Positions 35,367 to 43,814 of a stretch of DNA of 64,000 nt are shown one piece after another; within the stretch, counting starts at the first letter, position 1, and every line of letters starts with the position of its first letter. This DNA is from Labilithrix sp. Lineage in GTDB: Bacteria > Myxococcota_A > Polyangia > Polyangiales > Polyangiaceae. The notes under the pieces are model-generated. The model had not been told where the DNA came from. It saw only the letters and a program-made list of their open reading frames with translations, and ran no database searches. The DNA lies in the NCBI GenBank assembly GCA_019637225.1, contig JAHBWC010000036.1:1-64000 (forward strand), given 5' to 3'. Position numbers and translations under genes: made by a program.

Positions 35367-36851
35367 TCAGCCGAGCGGCGCGCCGAGCGTGGCCTCTTCG
35401 AGCCGGACGCCGAAGAAGCCGCGCGGACGCACGGTGACCTCGAGGCACCGCGGCGCGCCCGTGAGCGCGATCTCGATCTCGGGCCTTCGCGGCGCGTCGC
35501 CGAAGAGCTCCGCGAGCGCCACGCGGGCGACGTCCCGCGCCGCGTCGTCCGGCGTGTCCGCGGGGATCGCGCCCGCGAGCTGGACGATCGCCTTCGCGAC
35601 GCGCGCGATGAAGAGCTGATCGGCGAGCCCGTGCGCGGCCGCCGGGCTCGCGCCGCCGCCGGTCGACGCGCCGCGGTAGAGCGTCCGTGCGTGGGCGACG
35701 ACGGCGACGTCGCGATTGACCGCGGAGGCGAGCAGGATGAGCCCTGCCGCCGCGGCCTCCGAAGCCGCCTCCTCCGAGGCGAGCGCCTCGAGCGGCGTCG
35801 CCACGCGCGCTCCGCGATCGTCGACGTCGTGGACCGGGAGCGACTCGACGACGCCGTGGGCCGGGCCGCTGATCGCGCACGGCCAGCCGGTCCGCTCGAA
35901 GCTCGCGGCCGCGCACGACGCGACGAGGTAGGCCGGGCCGAGGAAGAGATCGGCGCCCTCGTCGAGGCGGACGTTCGCGGCGCGCGCGACGGGACCCGCG
36001 TGGCGCGGACGCGCGACGACCCCGTTGAGCGCGAGCGCGATCCACCGCGTGACGTCCCGCGCGGCCACGCTCCGCACGGCCGACGCGCGCGGATCGTCCG
36101 AGCTCTGGAGGCGGCGCTGCGTGCGGCCGAGCGCGCCGAGATCGTCGAGCCCGACGAGCTCGGAGAGCCCGTTCGCCACGAGCGGCGCGCCGATCCCCTC
36201 TGCACGGGTCGCCCAGCTCTCGAGGCGATCGAGGTCGCGCCGGGAGCTGCCGAGGGCGTGGTCGACGACGATGAGATCGATCCCCGCGGCGTCGGGACCG
36301 CGCGCGACGCGCTCGAGCGCGTCGTCGACCTCGTCGGCGGACGCGGCGAGCGCCGAGACGATCACCGCGTCGCGATCGACGCGCGACGCGAGGAAGTGAA
36401 GGCCGCGCCAGGCGCGCTCGAGGCTCCTCACCTCGGGGTGGCCGAGCACGGCGGCGAGCGCCGCGTCCGCGCCGGTCGCCGCGCCGGCGCCATCATCGGC
36501 CTGCGAGCCCATCGACGAGAGGATGTCGTCGACGAGCGAGCCCCCGATCGGCTTCGGCGGCGCCGCCGGCGCGTGGTCCGCGAGCACCTTCAAGAACGGC
36601 TGGTCCGACAGCAGCGCGTCCGGGCGGAACGCGCGCATGGCCGGGAACCGGAGGTCGATCCGGAGCGGCTTGCCTCGCGGCGCCGCGGGGTCCGGCACGT
36701 CGATGGCGACTGCCGGCGCGACCGCCGCCATCGCCTCGTCGAACGTCGCGCGCTCGAAGCGAACGGGCTCCGCCCAGGGCGCGTCGAGCGCGTGGTCGTC
36801 GCCGGCGCGCAGCGGCGCCACGACGAGGACGTGGAAGGTCCGTTCATTCAT
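35367..36851 (-). CDS. Single-chain TssB/TssC-like sheath homologue
   Basis: A 494-residue protein whose first ~100 residues look like TssB (RFERATFDEAMAAVAPAVAIDV, PLRIDLRFPAMRAFRPDAL, QPFLKVLADH). The rest looks like TssC (GHPEVRSLERAWRGLHFLASRVD, DVTRWIALALNGVVARPR, LFLGPAYLVASCAAASFERTGWPCAISGPAHGVVESLPVHD). It is thus a natural fusion of the two sheath subunits, strongly diverged from the canonical tssB and tssC at 28495-30481. It may cap, seed or modulate the sheath; the role is unknown. The ATG at 36851 has GGAGAGGAG upstream; an in-frame start 45 bases earlier is less likely. It follows the FHA gene by 78 bases. Confidence 0.8.
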   Translation of the reverse strand: MNERTFHVLVVAPLRAGDDHALDAPWAEPVRFERATFDEAMAAVAPAVAIDVPDPAAPRGKPLRIDLRFPAMRAFRPDALLSDQPFLKVLADHAPAAPPKPIGGSLVDDILSSMGSQADDGAGAATGADAALAAVLGHPEVRSLERAWRGLHFLASRVDRDAVIVSALAASADEVDDALERVARGPDAAGIDLIVVDHALGSSRRDLDRLESWATRAEGIGAPLVANGLSELVGLDDLGALGRTQRRLQSSDDPRASAVRSVAARDVTRWIALALNGVVARPRHAGPVARAANVRLDEGADLFLGPAYLVASCAAASFERTGWPCAISGPAHGVVESLPVHDVDDRGARVATPLEALASEEAASEAAAAGLILLASAVNRDVAVVAHARTLYRGASTGGGASPAAAHGLADQLFIARVAKAIVQLAGAIPADTPDDAARDVARVALAELFGDAPRRPEIEIALTGAPRCLEVTVRPRGFFGVRLEEATLGAPLG

Positions 36852-36929
36852 CGACCGCTCCTCTCCGTTCGGGGCGCCGAGCGCCGGGTCCACCACGCGG
36901 CTCGGCGCTCCCGCCGGGCCGTCTCGACG

Positions 36930-38189
36930 TCACGACTCGGGCGCGTCGACGGTGCTGCGGTACTGCTTGTACGACTCGGCGAAGTCCGGGCCGAAGAGCG
37001 CCGCGAACATCCGCTTGTCGCCGTCGTCCATGTCGCCGTGCTTCGCGCTGTAGACCCGCCAGAGCTCCTTGAAGCGCCACGGGCCCCAGCTGAAGTTCGT
37101 CTTGCCCTGCTTCGCGAGCTCCTCGAAGCTGACGTCGATCGCCTTGGGGGCGAGCTCGTCGAGCAGCGACTTGACGCCACGCATGATGGCGTGGAGGAGG
37201 GCGAGCTGGTGGATCATCAGGTCCGCGAACGTGCCCTCGACCGCCTTGTGCGCCTCGGGTCCCTTCGCGTTCCAGTCGAGCAGCTGCTTGGCGAGCTCGC
37301 GCTCGTCCTTTGCGGCGTCGATCCGGGCGCGCGAGTCCTCGGCGCCGCGCTGCTGGATGTGCATCTGCGAGGCGAACTGGCGGTACCCCTCGCGCAGCGG
37401 GATGAAGCAGCGGAGGAAGACCTCGATCGTGTCGCGGAGCTTCGAGAGGAAGCGGATCAGCTCCTCGGGCTCGTCGAGCGCGCCGGCGCCGGGGAGCAGA
37501 GCGCGCGCGATCTCGCGGACGCCCTGGAGCGCGATCTGCTCGAGGCGTCGCTGCTTCGCCTCCTGCGCGGCCCCGTGCTGCTGCGCGTGGGCCCGCGCGA
37601 GCGCCGCCTGGCGTGACTGGTTGACGGCGTCCTGATCGAGCAGGAGGGTGCCCGTCAGCGCCGCCTTCGCCGCGGCGGCGTTCGGGGGCGCGTCCGACGG
37701 CGCCCGGCCCGCCGCCTCGGCGGCCGCGAACTTCGCGCGCGCTGCGAGGAGCGCCGGGTTGTCGAACGCGAGCGTCTCGTTGACGTTCGTGATGAACGAG
37801 TCCTCGAGCACGGCGTCGTCGTCGCGCAGCGCCGCGGGGCCGAGGCTCTGGGGCGCGCGATCGACGTAGGCCTCGACCTCGGTGAGGCGTGCCTCGAAGA
37901 CGAGCGGCCCGATCGAGAAGGCGTTGCGGTGCGCCCCGAGCCCCATCGGCTCGTGCGCAGGGGCTCGGTGGTCGCCGATCTTCGTGCCGTTGCTGCTCCC
38001 CAGGTCGCGGAGCATCAGCTGGCCGTCGTGGAGCTCCACGACCGCGTGGAACTGCGACACGAAGCGGTCGACGATGTTGAGATCGTTGAGGGTGTTACGC
38101 CCCACGCGCACGGGAAATTGCGGAAACGTGCGGTCGACGCACGTGTTGTTCACCGTGTTGGTGATCCGCAGGTGTAGACCAGTCGCCAA
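36930..38189 (-). CDS. tagH: T6SS FHA-domain protein (TagH/Fha type)
   Basis: FHA proteins bind phosphothreonine and control T6SS assembly. Counting from the TTG at 38189 the protein has 419 residues: FHA motif residues G30-R31, S45-x-x-H48 and N67-G68 (VRVGRN, VSQFHAVVEL, LGSSNGTKIGD), a variable Ala/Gln-rich linker, then a helical C-terminal domain (LRDTIEVFLRCFIPLREGYRQFASQMHI, NFSWGPWRFKELWRVYSAKHGDM) typical of T6SS FHA proteins. No in-frame ATG fits: earlier ones would overlap the divergent clpV. A TAAGCT box eight bases before the TTG supports this start. No PpkA kinase or PppA phosphatase is encoded in the window. Confidence 0.85.
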   Translation of the reverse strand: MATGLHLRITNTVNNTCVDRTFPQFPVRVGRNTLNDLNIVDRFVSQFHAVVELHDGQLMLRDLGSSNGTKIGDHRAPAHEPMGLGAHRNAFSIGPLVFEARLTEVEAYVDRAPQSLGPAALRDDDAVLEDSFITNVNETLAFDNPALLAARAKFAAAEAAGRAPSDAPPNAAAAKAALTGTLLLDQDAVNQSRQAALARAHAQQHGAAQEAKQRRLEQIALQGVREIARALLPGAGALDEPEELIRFLSKLRDTIEVFLRCFIPLREGYRQFASQMHIQQRGAEDSRARIDAAKDERELAKQLLDWNAKGPEAHKAVEGTFADLMIHQLALLHAIMRGVKSLLDELAPKAIDVSFEELAKQGKTNFSWGPWRFKELWRVYSAKHGDMDDGDKRMFAALFGPDFAESYKQYRSTVDAPES

Positions 38190-38433
38190 GCCGCGGGAGC
38201 TTACCGGAAAAGAATCCGCGCGAGAAGGCGTCGTCCGGCTCGTTCGACGCGCTCGCGTCACGAGAGAAGACCGGGAGAGACGCCTGGGGAAAAGGCGCTC
38301 GGCGTAGGTCGAGCCGTTGAGGACCAGGCCGAAGTCGGGTATCCCCGATGCGGGAGTTTGCGCGAACCACGCGATGGGCCCTCGTGGACGGCCCTCGGTC
38401 TCGTGTGATTCGGCGCTCTCGTCAGGAGTCCTC
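38190..38433. promoter_or_regulatory. Divergent control region, FHA gene / clpV operon
   Basis: 244 bases between two divergent T6SS operons. On the minus strand TAAGCT (38198-38203) lies eight bases before the TTG of the FHA gene; on the plus strand AGGAG (38424-38428) is the clpV ribosome site. I found no convincing sigma-54 promoter here. Confidence 0.4.
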
Positions 38434-41058
38434 ATGCTGGTCGCCGAACCGCGCGCGCTCTTCAAGAAGCTGACCCCCACCTGCACCCGCGCGCTCGAGG
38501 CCGCGGCCGGCGCCTGCGTGACCGGACAGCACTACGAGGTCACGGTCGAGCACCTGCTGGGCGCGCTCCTCGAGGATCGCGAGAGCGACGTCGCGATCGT
38601 CCTCGACCACTTCCGCGTCGATCGCGCGGGCGTCCGCGCGACGCTCCAGCGCTACCTCGGCGATCTCCGGAGCGGCAACGCCGGCAAGCCGGTCTTCAGT
38701 CAGCTCCTCCTCGAGCTCATGCAGGACGCGTGGGTCTACGGCTCGACGGAGCAGGGCGAGGGACAGGTCCGCTCCGGCGCGATGCTCGTCCGCATCCTGC
38801 AGGCCCCGAACAAGTACCTCCCCTTCGAGCTCCAGGCCTTCGAGGCGATCCCGCGCGAGGAGCTGCGGAAGAACCTCGGCACGCTGGCGGCGCCGAGCGC
38901 CGAGGCCGCGCGCCTCGCCGAGACGCAGGGCACGGGCGGCGCGCCCGCCGCGCGAAAGACCGGCGCGGTCGGAGCCGATCCGGAGGGCCCGCTCGCGCGC
39001 TTCACGACCGACCTCACGCAGAAGGCGAAGGACGGCCTCATCGATCCGGTCTTCGGCCGCGAGCCGGAGATCCGGCAGGTCGTCGACATCCTCGTCCGCC
39101 GGCGGAAGAACAACCCGATCATCGTCGGCGACGCCGGCGTCGGAAAGACCGCCCTCGTCGAGGGCCTCGCGCTCCGGATCGCCGAGGGCACCGTGCCCGA
39201 GCAGCTCCAGAACGTCGCGCTCCTCTCGCTCGACATGGGCGCGCTCCAGGCGGGCGCGAGCATGAAGGGCGAGTTCGAGAAGCGCCTGAAGGGCGTCATC
39301 GACGAGGTGAAGGCGTCCACGCGGCCGATCATCCTCTTCATCGACGAGGCGCACACGCTCGTCGGCGCCGGCGGGGCCGCGGGCACGGGCGACGCCGCGA
39401 ACCTGCTGAAGCCCGCGCTCGCGCGCGGCGAGCTCCGCACCGTGGGCGCGACGACCTGGGCCGAGTTCAAAAAGTACTTCGAGAAGGATCCCGCGCTCGA
39501 GCGCCGCTTCCAGCCGGTGAAGGTCGACGAGCCGTCGGTCGAGATCGCGACCTTGATGATGCGCGGCGTCGCGCGCAAGTTCGAGGAGGCGCACGGCGTC
39601 GTCATCCTCGACGAGGCCGTGAAGGCCGCGGCCGAGCTCTCGAGCCGCTACATCTCGGGCCGCCAGCTCCCCGACAAGGCGGTCGACCTCCTCGACACGA
39701 GCGCCGCTCGCGTGAAGGTCACGCGCGCCGCCCCGCCCGCCGCGCTCGAGGACACCCGCGCGCAGCTCGCCGCGCTCAAGCGCCAGCTCGAGGCCGTGGG
39801 CCGCGACTTCGCCGCCGGCCTCGCGATCGACGAGGACGCCAAGAAGAAGGCCGAAGAGCTCGAGGCGACGCTCACCCAGCGCGCCGCCGACCTCGAGGCG
39901 AAGCTCGCGGAGCAGAAGGCGATCATCGCCAAGATCGACGAGCACCGCGCCGCGTCCAACGGCGGCGACTCCGGCGCGCGCGACAAGCTCCGCGCCGAGA
40001 TCGAGCGCCTCCGCGCGATCCCGGCCGAAGAGCTGCTCGTCCACGCCGACGTGAGCGAGGCCGTCGTGGCGTCGGTCATCGGCGACTGGACCGGCATCCC
40101 GGTCGGCAAGATGGTCAAGGACGACGTCGCGGCGATCCAGTCGCTCGAGGCGAACCTGAAGAAGCGCGTGCGCGGTCAGGACCAGGGCCTCGAGCTCGTG
40201 GCGCGCGAGCTCCGCGCGGCGCGCTCCGGCCTCAAGCCGCCGCAGACGCCGCTCGGCGTCTTCCTCCTCGTCGGCCCGAGCGGCGTCGGCAAGACCGAGA
40301 GCGCGATCGCGATCGCCGATCTGCTCTTCGGCGGCGAGCGCTTCATGGTCACGATCAACATGAGCGAGTTCCAGGAGCGGCACACGGTGTCGAAGCTCGT
40401 GGGCTCGCCTCCGGGCTACGTCGGCTACGGCGAGGGCGGCATCCTCACCGAGGCCGTTCGGCAGCGGCCGTTCTCGGTCGTCCTCCTCGACGAGGTCGAG
40501 AAGGCGGACAAAGAGGTCCTCAACGTCTTTTACCAGGTGTTCGACAAGGGCATGCTCGCCGACGGCGAGGGGCGCCTCGTCGACTTCAAGAACACCGTCA
40601 TCATCCTCACGTCGAACCTCGCGACCGACCTCATCACCAACGCCGCGCCGCCGGGCGAGGACGCGCCCGCCCTCGAGGACCTCGTCTCGCTCGCGAAGCC
40701 GACGCTGACCGCCCACTTCAAGCCCGCGCTCCTCGCGCGCATGACCGTGGTGCCGTACATCCCGATCAGCCCCGACGCGCTCCTCGGCATCGCGAAGATG
40801 AAGCTCGGCGCCGTCGTCAAGCGCGCGAAGGACACCCACGACATCGACCTTCGGATCGACGAGGCGGTGTTCAAGGCCGTCGCCGATCGCTGCAAGGAGG
40901 TGCAGAGCGGCGCGCGCAACGTCGATCACATCATCCGCGGCTCGATCCTCCCGATCGTCTCGAACGAGATCCTCCGCGGCATCGCGGACGGCGGGGCGGT
41001 CACCGCGCTCGAGCTCAAGCTCGACGGCTCGGGCGAGCTCGTCTGCTCGCGTCCCTGA
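38434..41058 (+). CDS. clpV: T6SS sheath-recycling ATPase ClpV
   Basis: ClpV (TssH) is the AAA+ disaggregase that dismantles contracted TssB/TssC sheath. The 874-residue protein has the N-terminal Clp repeat domain (LFKKLTPTCTRALEAAAGACVTGQHYEVTVEHLLGALL) and a first AAA domain with GDAGVGKT (residues 232-239) and LFIDEAHTLVGAGG. A middle coiled coil follows, then a second AAA domain with GPSGVGKT (614-621), VVLLDEVEKA and GSPPGYVGYGEGG. The ATG follows AGGAG. It leads the operon clpV-tssJ-K-L-M-tagF. Confidence 0.96.
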   Translation: MLVAEPRALFKKLTPTCTRALEAAAGACVTGQHYEVTVEHLLGALLEDRESDVAIVLDHFRVDRAGVRATLQRYLGDLRSGNAGKPVFSQLLLELMQDAWVYGSTEQGEGQVRSGAMLVRILQAPNKYLPFELQAFEAIPREELRKNLGTLAAPSAEAARLAETQGTGGAPAARKTGAVGADPEGPLARFTTDLTQKAKDGLIDPVFGREPEIRQVVDILVRRRKNNPIIVGDAGVGKTALVEGLALRIAEGTVPEQLQNVALLSLDMGALQAGASMKGEFEKRLKGVIDEVKASTRPIILFIDEAHTLVGAGGAAGTGDAANLLKPALARGELRTVGATTWAEFKKYFEKDPALERRFQPVKVDEPSVEIATLMMRGVARKFEEAHGVVILDEAVKAAAELSSRYISGRQLPDKAVDLLDTSAARVKVTRAAPPAALEDTRAQLAALKRQLEAVGRDFAAGLAIDEDAKKKAEELEATLTQRAADLEAKLAEQKAIIAKIDEHRAASNGGDSGARDKLRAEIERLRAIPAEELLVHADVSEAVVASVIGDWTGIPVGKMVKDDVAAIQSLEANLKKRVRGQDQGLELVARELRAARSGLKPPQTPLGVFLLVGPSGVGKTESAIAIADLLFGGERFMVTINMSEFQERHTVSKLVGSPPGYVGYGEGGILTEAVRQRPFSVVLLDEVEKADKEVLNVFYQVFDKGMLADGEGRLVDFKNTVIILTSNLATDLITNAAPPGEDAPALEDLVSLAKPTLTAHFKPALLARMTVVPYIPISPDALLGIAKMKLGAVVKRAKDTHDIDLRIDEAVFKAVADRCKEVQSGARNVDHIIRGSILPIVSNEILRGIADGGAVTALELKLDGSGELVCSRP

Positions 41059-41060
41059 GG

Positions 41061-41765
41061 ATGACGTTGCGAGGAACCTCGAGCCCCAGCGCGAGACGAG
41101 GGTCCGGCTCACGGGCCTTCGTCCTCGCGACCTCCGCCGGCCTCCTGGCCTCCGCCGGGTGCGGCGGCCCGACGATCCTCCCGGTGAGCACGGCGAAGAA
41201 GTGCGAGGTCCAGGTGGTGTCGCTCACCGTCGTCGCGTCGCCGGTGATCAACCCGACGCTCGACGGCGAGCCGCGCCCGGTACAGATGCGCATCTACCAG
41301 CTGAAGGACGACATCAAGCTCCAGGCCGCTTCGTTCGAGCAGATCTGGAAGGAGGACGCCGCCGTCCTCGGGCAGGACATCGTGAAGCGCGACGACGTCT
41401 TCGTGTACCCGAACACGCGGACCGACGTGAAATTCGACCGCGACGCGTCGGCCTCGCACATCGTCGGCGCGGCGCTCTTCCGGAACCCGAAGGGGCGCAG
41501 CTGGTTCATGGCGTTCGAGCTCCCGCCCGCGCCCGGCAAGGGCGACTGCCTCGTGCCCGGGTGCGAGGACGGAAAGTGCGGTCCGAACCTCAACCCGAAG
41601 TTCTCCTTGTGGGTCGACGCCACGCGGGTCGACGATGGGGCGGACCACCTCGGCGACGTCACCGACGGCCGCCGCATCCGCGTCGTGACCCTGAGCAAGC
41701 CGGTACCCGCACCCGCCGCCTCTGCTCCTCCCGCTTCCGGAGCGCCCAGCGAGGCAAAGCACTGA
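41061..41765 (+). CDS. tssJ: T6SS outer-membrane lipoprotein TssJ
   Basis: TssJ anchors the TssM/TssL membrane complex to the outer membrane. The 234-residue protein has a basic N-terminus, a signal segment AFVLATSAGLLASAGC with lipidation Cys34, and the beta-sandwich features of the family: VVASPVINPTLDGEPRPVQMRIYQLKDDIKLQAASFEQIWKED. Next comes DVFVYPNTRTDVKFDRDASASHIVGAALFRNPKGRSW. A Cys-containing insertion (CLVPGCEDGKCGPN) and an Ala/Pro tail are extras. It starts two bases after the clpV stop and overlaps tssK by one base. Confidence 0.9.
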   Translation: MTLRGTSSPSARRGSGSRAFVLATSAGLLASAGCGGPTILPVSTAKKCEVQVVSLTVVASPVINPTLDGEPRPVQMRIYQLKDDIKLQAASFEQIWKEDAAVLGQDIVKRDDVFVYPNTRTDVKFDRDASASHIVGAALFRNPKGRSWFMAFELPPAPGKGDCLVPGCEDGKCGPNLNPKFSLWVDATRVDDGADHLGDVTDGRRIRVVTLSKPVPAPAASAPPASGAPSEAKH

Positions 41766-43120
41766 TGAGTCACAAGCTCGTTTGGACCGAAGGCCTCTTC
41801 GTCACTCAACACCACTTCCAGCGGATCGATCGCTACCACGAGCGCCTGCTCGCGGACCGCATGCGCCTCGCGCTGGCCTACGACTGGGGCGTCACCGACA
41901 TCGAGATCGACGAGCGCGCGCTCGCCGCCGGCCAGCTCCGCGTCGCGCGCCTCACGGCGGTCATGCCGGGCGGCGGCGTCCTCGGCGCCGGCGACGGTCA
42001 GGGCGACGCGATCCCGCCGCGACCGTTCGACAGCGAGTTCACCCCGCAGATGGCGTCGCTCGACGTCCACGTCGCGATCGCCCAGGAGATTGACGGCGTC
42101 CCGGCGGTCGCGCTCGAGCCGGCGCAGGCGGCGATCACGCGCTACAGCCGGTCGCAGGAGACGCTCCCCGACGTCAACTCGGGGACGGCGCCGCAGGCGA
42201 TCGACGTCGCCCGCCCCAACGTGCGCCTCCTCTTCGGTGACGAGCGCCGCGACGGCTTCGACACCATCCGCATCGCGCAGCTCGTGCGCTCCGCGAGCGG
42301 CGCCGTCGTCCTCAAGGACACCTACGTGCCGCCGGTCCTCCGCATCGCGGCGTCGACGTACCTCGTGCGCGGCTTCCGCGGCCTCCTGACCGCCATGACG
42401 TCGCGGCAGCGCGCGCTCGCCGAGTCGCGGCGCCAGCGGTCGGCGGGCTCGGTCGAGTTCGACAGCGGCGACCTCTCGAAGCTGTGGCTCCTCTCGACGC
42501 TCAACGCGTTCATCCCGACGATCGCGCACATCGTCGATTCGCCGGCGATTCACCCCGAGCAGGCGTACCTCACGCTCGGCCAGCTCATCGGGCAGCTCTG
42601 CACGATGGCCGCGGACGCCGACCCGACGACGATCCCGAAGTTCGTCTACACCGACCTCGGCGCCGTGTTCGAGCCGATGTTCTCCCGCGCCTCGGCGCTG
42701 ATCGGCTCGGCGATTCAAGAGCGCTGCGTCGAGATCCCGCTGACCCGACGGCAGGACGGCGTCTACCTCGGACAGGCGAGCGGTCCCGACATCATGCGGT
42801 CGGACTTCTTCGTCGCCGTCTCGACGTCGCTGCCGGATCAGCAGGTCCGCGACCGCCTCCCGCGGCTGATGAAGATCGCCTCGTCGAACCAGATCGGCGC
42901 GATCATGCACTCGGCGGTCACCGGCACGCCCGTCGAGCTCGAGTACCGGCCGCCGAGCGCCCTGCCCATCCAGCCGGGAATTCACTGGTTCCGGCTCGGC
43001 CGCGCGCCCGAGTTCTGGGCCGACATCGTCGCGACGGGTACCTTTGCGCTCTACCACCCGTTCGACCCGACCTCGATGAACGTCGCCCTCTACGCCGTGG
43101 AGTCCCAGAGCCCTCGATGA
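41765..43120 (+). CDS. tssK: T6SS baseplate-membrane connector TssK
   Basis: TssK trimers link the baseplate to the membrane complex. The 451-residue protein opens with HKLVWTEGLFVTQHHFQRIDRYHERLL, the family hallmark. It contains SEFTPQMASLDVHVAIAQE, VPPVLRIAASTYLVRGFRGLL and YTDLGAVFEPMFSRASALI, and ends with a beta-rich domain including GIHWFRLGRAPEFWADIVATGTFALYHPFD. Its ATG overlaps the tssJ stop (TGATG), and its stop overlaps the tssL start (ATGA). Confidence 0.96.
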   Translation: MSHKLVWTEGLFVTQHHFQRIDRYHERLLADRMRLALAYDWGVTDIEIDERALAAGQLRVARLTAVMPGGGVLGAGDGQGDAIPPRPFDSEFTPQMASLDVHVAIAQEIDGVPAVALEPAQAAITRYSRSQETLPDVNSGTAPQAIDVARPNVRLLFGDERRDGFDTIRIAQLVRSASGAVVLKDTYVPPVLRIAASTYLVRGFRGLLTAMTSRQRALAESRRQRSAGSVEFDSGDLSKLWLLSTLNAFIPTIAHIVDSPAIHPEQAYLTLGQLIGQLCTMAADADPTTIPKFVYTDLGAVFEPMFSRASALIGSAIQERCVEIPLTRRQDGVYLGQASGPDIMRSDFFVAVSTSLPDQQVRDRLPRLMKIASSNQIGAIMHSAVTGTPVELEYRPPSALPIQPGIHWFRLGRAPEFWADIVATGTFALYHPFDPTSMNVALYAVESQSPR

Positions 43121-43806
43121 TCGACCGGATGTACTGGGCGTGCGGGGAAGTGCTGTCGGTCGGAGCGCAGCTCGCCGAGGCGCCGGGCCTCCCCTCACCC
43201 GACATCTTGAAGCGGCGCATCGGCACGCTGCTCGAGGACATGGACCGGCGCGGGCTCGAGCTCGGGCTCGCGAAGCGCGACCTCGACGACGCGAAGTACG
43301 CCATCGTCGCGTTCATCGACGAGCAGCTCTTCCGCGCGCCGTGGGCGGGGCGACAGGAGTGGATGCTCGAGCCGCTCCAGCTCGTCTACTTCAACGAGAA
43401 CACCGCCGGCGAGGGCTTCTTCGACCGCCTCGACGCGCTCGAGCGCGATCCGGCGCGGCTCCACGTGCTCGAGGTCTACTACCTCTGCCTCGCGCTCGGC
43501 TTCCAGGGGAAGTTCGCCGTGCGTGGCGGAGACGGCCTCGCCGCCACGGTCGACCGCCTCGTCGGCACGCTCGCCCGCGCGACGCCGCAGGGCGACGCGC
43601 TGAGCCCGCGAGGCGCGCCCGTGGACGCCGGACGCGGCGGCGCGAGGCGCGAGGCGCCCGTCCTCTTCCTCGCCGGCGGCGTCGTCGCACTCGCGATCCT
43701 CGTCTCCATCGTCCTCAAGGTCGTGCTCGTGTCCGCGACGTCCGACGCGACCGCGCGCATCCAGGCCGCCACCCTAGCCTCCGCGCCCGGCGCGAAGACC
43801 AAGTAG
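43117..43806 (+). CDS. tssL: T6SS inner-membrane protein TssL (DotU family)
   Basis: TssL is a C-tail-anchored inner-membrane protein of the T6SS membrane complex. The 229-residue protein has the helical DotU domain (DAKYAIVAFIDEQLFRAPWAGRQEWMLEPLQLVYFNENTAGEGFFDRLDAL, LEVYYLCLALGFQGKF) and one C-terminal membrane helix (VLFLAGGVVALAILVSIVLKVVLV). It lacks the peptidoglycan-binding OmpA-like extension found in some homologues, so anchoring to the wall must come from another protein. Confidence 0.93.
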   Translation: MIDRMYWACGEVLSVGAQLAEAPGLPSPDILKRRIGTLLEDMDRRGLELGLAKRDLDDAKYAIVAFIDEQLFRAPWAGRQEWMLEPLQLVYFNENTAGEGFFDRLDALERDPARLHVLEVYYLCLALGFQGKFAVRGGDGLAATVDRLVGTLARATPQGDALSPRGAPVDAGRGGARREAPVLFLAGGVVALAILVSIVLKVVLVSATSDATARIQAATLASAPGAKTK

Positions 43807-43814
43807 CTCCGATC

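Noticed and set aside
38190..38486. Upstream extension of the FHA protein to an earlier in-frame start
   Set aside because: It would overlap clpV on the other strand and adds about 100 residues of non-protein-like sequence; the TTG at 38189 fits the FHA domain start and a -10 box.
38730..41765. A 1011-residue plus-strand frame overlapping clpV
   Set aside because: Only its end (tssJ) is real; the rest is a frame-shifted shadow of clpV rich in Arg and Ala.
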